14,283 nt of DNA, from contig JABXJT010000112.1 in assembly GCA_013375455.1 (NCBI GenBank), positions 1 to 14,283 of the forward strand, written 5' to 3'. Below, one piece after another: positions 1 through 5,700 of this stretch (position 1 is its first letter; each line of letters opens with the position of its first letter). The translations under genes were made by a program, and so were the position numbers. The notes beneath the pieces are model-generated. The model was not told where the DNA came from and did no database searches. It worked only from the letters and a program-made list of their open reading frames with translations. The stretch is from Candidatus Helarchaeota archaeon (lineage in GTDB: Archaea > Asgardarchaeota > Lokiarchaeia > Helarchaeales > HEL-GB-A).

Positions 1-495
1 CTTGCTATGCTTCTGTAACTCTTTCTCTGAAGGCTTGCTTTCCCCGGAAATCGTGATGACATGGGCGAGTTCTTGAGGGGGGGCACTCCCAGAAGAAGCC
101 GTGAAAAAATTTTCGAGTTGCCACCGTTTGTCTACAAGCAAGCGCTTATGGGGTACCAAATACACGCCAACCAAGCCCCTCAGGAGCCTCCTAAACTCAT
201 AGATAAAAGCAATGTCGGTTTTTCCGGTATCAGTATCGGTCCGAACTACTAGGTTCTTTCCTAAGAAAAGCCCTTTCTTAACTGCCTTCCGCTGATGGTC
301 ATATAAGTCTGAGAGCCTCAAGTTCCGCTGCAGAAAGCTCCGTGCCAGCAATTCAGGAAACTGAGACAGGTGGATCCGCCGGGGCGCAGGTAGTTTAGAG
401 AAGGCATGAGATTCGTTTTGGATGGTAGCTATTACAACTAGAAAAAAACATGTAATAAATATCCCAATTATCGAGTGATTGTAAATTGCTAGCAA
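1..495 (-). CDS. Superfamily 2 (Ski2/Hel308-like) helicase, N-terminal part only; runs off the left edge
   Basis: Reading the reverse strand from 504 to 1 gives one open frame with an SF2 helicase N-terminus: a Q-motif-like LYDHQRKAV, then GKNLVVRTDTDTGKT as motif I (Walker A), then LVGVYLVPHKRLL as motif Ia. The rest would lie beyond base 1. Members of this superfamily are ATP-driven DNA or RNA unwinding enzymes. Motif I is unusual: the usual P-T-G-x-G-K-T is T-D-T-G-K-T, with Asp where the first loop glycine should be. No ATG or GTG precedes the conserved part in this frame; the first possible start is TTG at 495. The residues between 495 and about 425 read as a hydrophobic segment from AT-rich DNA and may not be real protein. 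The gene could therefore be 5'-truncated. It is transcribed away from tnpB and shares its GC-rich look. Family assignment is fairly sure; integrity and exact subfamily are not. Confidence 0.7.
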   Translation of the reverse strand, partial: MLAIYNHSIIGIFITCFFLVVIATIQNESHAFSKLPAPRRIHLSQFPELLARSFLQRNLRLSDLYDHQRKAVKKGLFLGKNLVVRTDTDTGKTDIAFIYEFRRLLRGLVGVYLVPHKRLLVDKRWQLENFFTASSGSAPPQELAHVITISGESKPSEKELQKHSK

Positions 496-717
496 AAAAT
501 CACTTTATCGATTTTATTTAGATGATCAATATTTTATGATATCTATAACGAAGTTTAATTTGCTCTTTTATGAATATTTTTGAGATTTCGAAATAAAAAT
601 CCATTTTTTACACACGATCATTAATATTTTCTATGTGAAAAAGCTAGTGATCTTGGAAGTAATTTGGCATTTTTGATAGAAATTCTTCGCTAATTTATGC
701 TAAGATCTTAAGGGGAC
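430..717. other. AT-rich intergenic stretch between helicase fragment and tnpB left end
   Basis: This stretch is strikingly A+T-rich compared with the segments on both sides. I see no convincing gene, tRNA or repeat array in it. It must hold any promoters for the two divergent genes; several TTTATA/TATTTA-like runs are present but none stands out. The abrupt change near 425-430 may mark an element boundary or simply a long intergenic region. Confidence 0.5.
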
Positions 718-755
718 ATCGGGAAATGCCGGGTCTACGGTGAGACCATACCGAT
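718..755 (+). repeat. Nested hairpin at the 5' edge of tnpB (candidate transposon left-end palindrome)
   Basis: Outer arms ATCGG (718-722) and CCGAT (751-755) are exact reverse complements and enclose inner arms GGTCT (732-736) and AGACC (743-747) around a six-base loop. The loop holds the GTG (740-742) that opens the longest tnpB frame. IS200/IS605-family elements carry imperfect subterminal palindromes recognised by the Y1 transposase, so this may be the left-end hairpin; that role is inferred. It could also sequester the start codon. Confidence 0.45.
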
Positions 756-2629
756 TTTACGAGGAGTTTATAAAGGGTTTTGGGAATAAAGATCCAGTGG
801 AAAAAATGGTAGTCTTAGAAGTTAAAAAACGAGGAAAGATACAACCCAAAGGGAGCAAAATGAGTACCGCGGACCAAAAATGCGCAAAACCACTACATCC
901 AAGACATAAGCAATTAAAGCTTATAAATGACAAGATAGATAGGACTTGGGATAGAAAAAGGATAGCTGACCAAGTTTATTTCGTCGCGACATGCCATCAA
1001 TTTCGAGTGAAGGACTTACGGCAGTTCTGTAAATTTAAGAAGATTAAAATCCCTCAAGCTCGTAGTCGGAAAGAGGAGATTGTGAAGTTAATCTGGGAGA
1101 ACGGTGCTGATTTTCAGGATATTCATGATTTTGCGTCCCAAGCTGATAGTCAACCCTCCGAGAATACCATGTTATTGACCGAACGGGTCCAGGTCAAAAC
1201 CACGACCCAATTACATGCTCTCTTTCAGTTGTCCAAAAATCTGTATAACAAAGCTAATTGCTTAGTCCATGCTGGCTTTCAAAGGCATGTCCTTTGGAAC
1301 GCGCCCGCGGTGCAAAAAGCGGGTTGTCGGGTGTATTACCCGGAGATGGATCGCGAACTTCAAGGTAGCGGGGAGTATCGGGCATTACCGGCCAAAACTT
1401 CTCAAAAAATATTGCAGCAAGTGGATACCGCGTGGACCTCCTACTTTGAGGCGATCAAAGCATGGAAGAAAGACTGCCTCCTACCGAAAACTCAACGTAA
1501 ATTCAGGAGCAAACCTCACAAGCCCGGGTGGAAAGGCGAGGAGTGTGAAAATCTCTTATTTTTTACGAATCAGCAATGTAAAATCAAAGAGAATTATCTG
1601 CATTTCCCGAAAGCCGTTGGCATTCCGCCGGTGAAGGTCAATGCAACTCGAATTGGACCATTGCAACAAGTCCGCATTCTGCCCCGGGGATATTACTCCA
1701 TTGTCGAAATCGTCTTCAAGAAAAGTTACCGGGGAGCGGAACGTGTTGCGCAAACCAAGAACAATCTTCCCCAGAGGATTGTGGCTATCGATCTGGGAGT
1801 ACGGAACTTAGTTTGTCTCGTCACGAACATCCCGGGAGTGCGCCCGGTGGTGGTGAAAGGGGGGGTTGTTAAATCGATCAATCAATATTACAACAAACAG
1901 CGGGCCCATTATCAACAGCAGTATGAGCATCTAGGGATTCGGGGCACCCCCAGAAGATTGGCGCGCCTAACCCGCAAAAGGAATAACAAGATCGAGGATA
2001 TTTTCCATAAACTATCGCAGGATATCATCGAGTACTGTCAAGCGCTCCGGGTTGGGACGATTATCATGGGCTATAACCCTCGCTGGAAGCAGAACTGTAG
2101 CATGGGGAAACGCAACAATCAAAATTTCGTCACCATCCCTTTCCACAGCTTAGTCCAAAAAATTACCTACAAAGCGAAACTCGCTGGCATAAAGGTCGAG
2201 CAAGTCGAAGAAAGTCACACATCGAAGTGTTCATTCTTGGATGATGAACCGATCGCTCACCATGATACCTACCTTGGTCAGCGTGGGGTGTACCGATCCA
2301 AAAAAGAGGGAGGAAATGGTAAGATCTCCTATGGGCTTTTTAAAACGGCCAAGGGCCAAATTGTTAATGCCGATGTGAATGGGGGGTATAATATTCTCCG
2401 TAAAGCCTTCCCGGAATTCACGAAGGACGGGATAGAGGGATTAGGGTTAATCCCCGTTGCCGTGAAGTTCTCGAAGAAAGACCAGGATTTCACGGGACTG
2501 AAGCAGCTCGCTAACTTGGCCTCCCCGTTACACGCATTGCCGAAAGCCGGAGCGGTGGACGGCACAGAGGTGGGGGGCGTGTCGACTGGTGGCGGTAGCT
2601 CCAAAAGTATAAAAATTTATACCAAGTGA
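740..2629 (+). CDS. tnpB: TnpB (IS605 OrfB/IS1341-type) RNA-guided endonuclease with SAP-like N-terminal extension
   Basis: TnpB proteins are omega-RNA-guided DNA nucleases of IS200/IS605 and IS607 elements. The TnpB body begins near residue 145; NLYNKAN (168-174) is typical of its N-terminal part. RuvC-I is VAIDLGVRN with D351. The RuvC-II strand reads IIMGYN (441-446) without the usual Glu. A conserved EESHTSK follows (E490/E491), and RuvC-III is NADVNGGYN with D545. The CxxC zinc ribbon is reduced to TSKCSFLDDE with a single Cys. Residues about 88-122 (FRVKDLRQFC to KEEIVKLIWE) look like a SAP DNA-binding motif. At 629 residues it is long for a TnpB; the excess is the N-terminal 140 and a Gly-rich tail. 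The start is uncertain: GTG 740 lies in a hairpin loop, while ATG 806 and especially ATG 860 (GGGAG four bases upstream) are alternatives. No TnpA is in the window, so it is a tnpB-only element or its partner is elsewhere. Confidence 0.88.
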   Translation: MRPYRFYEEFIKGFGNKDPVEKMVVLEVKKRGKIQPKGSKMSTADQKCAKPLHPRHKQLKLINDKIDRTWDRKRIADQVYFVATCHQFRVKDLRQFCKFKKIKIPQARSRKEEIVKLIWENGADFQDIHDFASQADSQPSENTMLLTERVQVKTTTQLHALFQLSKNLYNKANCLVHAGFQRHVLWNAPAVQKAGCRVYYPEMDRELQGSGEYRALPAKTSQKILQQVDTAWTSYFEAIKAWKKDCLLPKTQRKFRSKPHKPGWKGEECENLLFFTNQQCKIKENYLHFPKAVGIPPVKVNATRIGPLQQVRILPRGYYSIVEIVFKKSYRGAERVAQTKNNLPQRIVAIDLGVRNLVCLVTNIPGVRPVVVKGGVVKSINQYYNKQRAHYQQQYEHLGIRGTPRRLARLTRKRNNKIEDIFHKLSQDIIEYCQALRVGTIIMGYNPRWKQNCSMGKRNNQNFVTIPFHSLVQKITYKAKLAGIKVEQVEESHTSKCSFLDDEPIAHHDTYLGQRGVYRSKKEGGNGKISYGLFKTAKGQIVNADVNGGYNILRKAFPEFTKDGIEGLGLIPVAVKFSKKDQDFTGLKQLANLASPLHALPKAGAVDGTEVGGVSTGGGSSKSIKIYTK

Positions 2630-2644
2630 GCTAGTGTTTACTAG
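2560..2644 (+). ncRNA. Structured 3' end of tnpB: candidate omega-RNA scaffold / element right end
   Basis: Three foldable units follow one another across the tnpB stop. CGGCAC (2560-2565) pairs with GTGTCG (2579-2584), with one G-U. TAGCTC (2596-2601) pairs with GAGCTA (2628-2633) and encloses a perfect GTATAAA/TTTATAC stem (2607-2613/2616-2622). CTAGT (2631-2635) pairs with ACTAG (2640-2644). The last two share bases 2631-2633, so they exclude each other. In IS605-type elements the omega-RNA overlaps the tnpB 3' end and runs to the right end, where the guide begins. The location and folding fit, but no homologue was compared and the true 3' boundary is unknown. A plain terminator is the alternative. 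Confidence 0.45.
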
Positions 2645-2695
2645 TATCACGTCCCTTAACTTCAAAGAAATGCATAAAAAAAACTGTACCATAAC

Positions 2696-2709
2696 TTTTT
2701 AATTTAAAG
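2696..2709 (+). promoter_or_regulatory. Possible TATA box for aglB
   Basis: A TTTTTAATTTAAAG run lies about 15-28 bases before the GTG start of the oligosaccharyltransferase gene. With the usual archaeal spacing of about 25 bases from TATA centre to start site, the transcript would be nearly leaderless. There is no clear Shine-Dalgarno sequence before the GTG, which is consistent with that. AT-rich context makes chance matches likely. Confidence 0.35.
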
Positions 2710-2723
2710 AAAAGCCAATTTGT

Positions 2724-5700
2724 GTGAAATTAAGGTTTTCGATTACCCTAGGGTTTCACGTAGGACGTGCAGACGGAGTGCCATCTATTAAGGATAAGCT
2801 AATCTGGAATCTAAAGAAAACATTTCATCGCCCTACAGTACAAATTGGGAAAGCGAACGTGCTTCTCTATACTTCTATCATCCTCATTTTTATTATCGCA
2901 CTGATATTTAAATTATTTCCCATATTAAAATTCACTTCAGAGTTGCGTGCCTTAGATCCATACATACAATTTAGAGCTGCACGTTATATCGTTGAGAATG
3001 GACTTCCAGCATATTTTTCTTGGCACGAAACAATGTCTTGGTATCCAACCGGAATGGACATGGGTCCCTATTTATTTTTAGGTACTCCCTTCGCAGGGGC
3101 TTTCTTTTACCATGCCTTCCAATTCTTTGGCTTGAATATATCCATATACGATACTTGCGTGGTCGTGCCCGCCATAATCGGTGCATTGAGCTGCGTTGGC
3201 ATGTATTTTCTTGGAAAAGAATTAGCTGGAAATAAAAAGACTGGATTGCTAGCTGCTTTTTTCTTAGCAATTTGCGTTGGCTTTCAATCAAGGACCATAG
3301 CCGGCTTTTATGATAACGAGGCAGTGGGCCTTTTTGGAATGATAGTATTTTTCTTTTTCTTTCTCAAAGCTCTAAAAACTGGATCCATTCCTTATTCGAT
3401 CTTATCAGGGTTTAGCTTGGCGCTTTTATCAACAAGTTGGGGGGCCTACAGATATGTTTGGGATCTCTTGCCTTTAGCTGTCTTATTTCTGGTTCTTTTA
3501 AAGAAATATTCCCCAAGACTCCTTCTAGCTTATGGTGTCTCATTCTCCATTACCTTATTGGCAGCTGTCCTCCAACCCACTACGGGCTGGCGCACAATTC
3601 TAGGAGGAGAAGCGATAATTAATTTCGGAATATTAGGACTGCTACTCCTCATTGAATTTTACCGTCGGCTTAAAGAGACTGCGACGTATGAATTCGTGAA
3701 AGATCACTGGCGTGGACTTCTTCGAATATCCCTCTTTGGTCTGCTCATTTTACTTATTGTAACAAGCATCACTGGTTCACTGCAAGCTTTCATTGGCGAG
3801 TTAACTGGAGGTGATATAATACAACTAACTGGCGGGCGATACCTGGTTGTCATTTTCCCCTGGACATCATCGTTATTAGTGCAGTCTGTTGCTGAACACG
3901 CGTCATCTTCATGGGCACTCTTTTACTACAATTATGAATTCTTATTATTTATGTTCCCATTGGGCTTATACTTTTTATTTAAGCGGTTGTATGAAGAAGA
4001 TGTATTCATCATAGTATTTGGCCTGACGACTATATATTTTGCCAGCACGATGAGCCGTCTTCAAATGGTCTTTGCCCCCGCATGCTGCTTGATCGCAGCC
4101 TTTGGCTTGGCAAGCTTAATCAAACCATTTTCTCTTGTAATGCGGAAAAAATTTGTCACGGTACGCCGTCGGAAGAGAATGACCTCCATCGTAACTCGCG
4201 AAGTGAGTGTTGCGATTTTTTCGTTGATGTTTTTCCTCCTTCTTTTTACTTCAATTCACGGCACCTATAATGCCGCCTACCAAATACAACCCGGGATGTC
4301 AAATGATTTCCGGGAGACTTTTGCATGGATGCGTGCAAATCTCGATTCCACTGCGGTCGTGGTATCATGGTGGGATTATGGTTATCAAATTACTACAGTC
4401 GGTGAATGTACCTCGGTTGTGGACAATGGTACCTGGAATAACACGGCAATGGGCATGGTGGGACGTCAGTTCATGGCGATCGATGAACTAGAATCGATCG
4501 AAATACTTGAAAATGAGTGGGATGCCGACTATGTCTTGGTAAGTTGGAGTTACTTCTATCCCAACGGTGGTGGTGATGAAGGAAAGTGGCAGTGGATGAT
4601 CCGCATCGCCTATGAAACGATCCAACATACCAAGTATGCGATCGAGATTGGAGAGCGCTGGAATGAAACGTCTTTCAAACCCACTTGCGAATTCTTCGAC
4701 ACGACGCTCTGGAAGATGCTCACCTATGGCGAACCTTTTATTGACTGGGATACTGAAGCAAGCCTTATTATCGGTCTTCTCGAAGCTAATTATCCCCTAG
4801 GATATTTTGAAGCACGGTTGAACTGGCCGGATCCATGTAGACCTGATAATCCTGATTGTAAATATCAAGGACAGTGGGAAGATGATTCTGGGCATCTTTG
4901 GAAGGAACACAATCCTCCAATCGGACAGGGCATGATAGATGATGGAGTTGTTGATTATGACGGGGATGGCGATGATGATACCGTCGGGCAATTTGCGAAC
5001 TTGGTGTATTTCACGCCAGTATTCCTTTCTGCGGGACGTCTGGTAAAAGTATTTAAGATTAATCATGAATTGGCAGCTCTGAGAGGTGAAGTTACGGCCG
5101 ATAGCCAATTGTACAACAATAGTGTTGCGGAATTAACAGTCCGAAATAATGGAAAGCGAAATTTAGACATCACTGAGGTGTGGATCGATGACAAATCTGT
5201 AGATCACTATGTTACTTCAGGTTCTACTACGAAGATCGAACCAGGAGATGAAGTTCAACTTAAAGCTTATGGTCCAAATTTGGCTCTTGGGGATATTCTA
5301 AATGGAACAGAATATTCAATTAGTGTAGCGGTCAAAGACAGTTTGCTTCCTGGTAATAAATATCTGGCCACTAAAGAATTGACTGCTGAAATCGCTCCTT
5401 TCATAAATATGAGCATTGATGAATCTCAGATTCAAACCCTCTCAAACGATACCATTCTAGTCCCCATAACTAATACTGGTAATGATACTCTTGAAATTGC
5501 CTCTGTCCAAATAGATAATCAATCCAGTACCAACTTTGGTACTTATTACTCGTCATTAGGAGAAAATCAAATTGACGTCTATTGCAACTTTACAGAAACT
5601 GGATTTTCACAAGTTAATGTAACAGCGACTCAAGGAGATTTGGTCAATTTCCACGTAACGAATCTAGTTCCTGCAAGCACCATCAACTTTGGCATCACGG

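Noticed and set aside
80..96. 17-base near match (16 of 17) between 80-96 and 1941-1957 in tnpB, both readable as GTPRR
   Set aside because: One such near match is about what chance gives in a 14 kb window, and the first copy is antisense to the real helicase frame.
61..252. 63-codon plus-strand frame
   Set aside because: It lies antisense to the clearly recognisable helicase frame, which carries Q-motif, motif I and motif Ia; this frame has no family pattern.
642..649. AGCTAGTG also present at 2629-2636, possible element-end direct repeat
   Set aside because: Eight bases is too short to be meaningful here, and IS605-type elements do not make target-site duplications.
2329..2604. 91-codon minus-strand frame inside tnpB
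   Set aside because: Shadow of the tnpB coding strand; the plus-strand frame holds the RuvC-III motif at this place.
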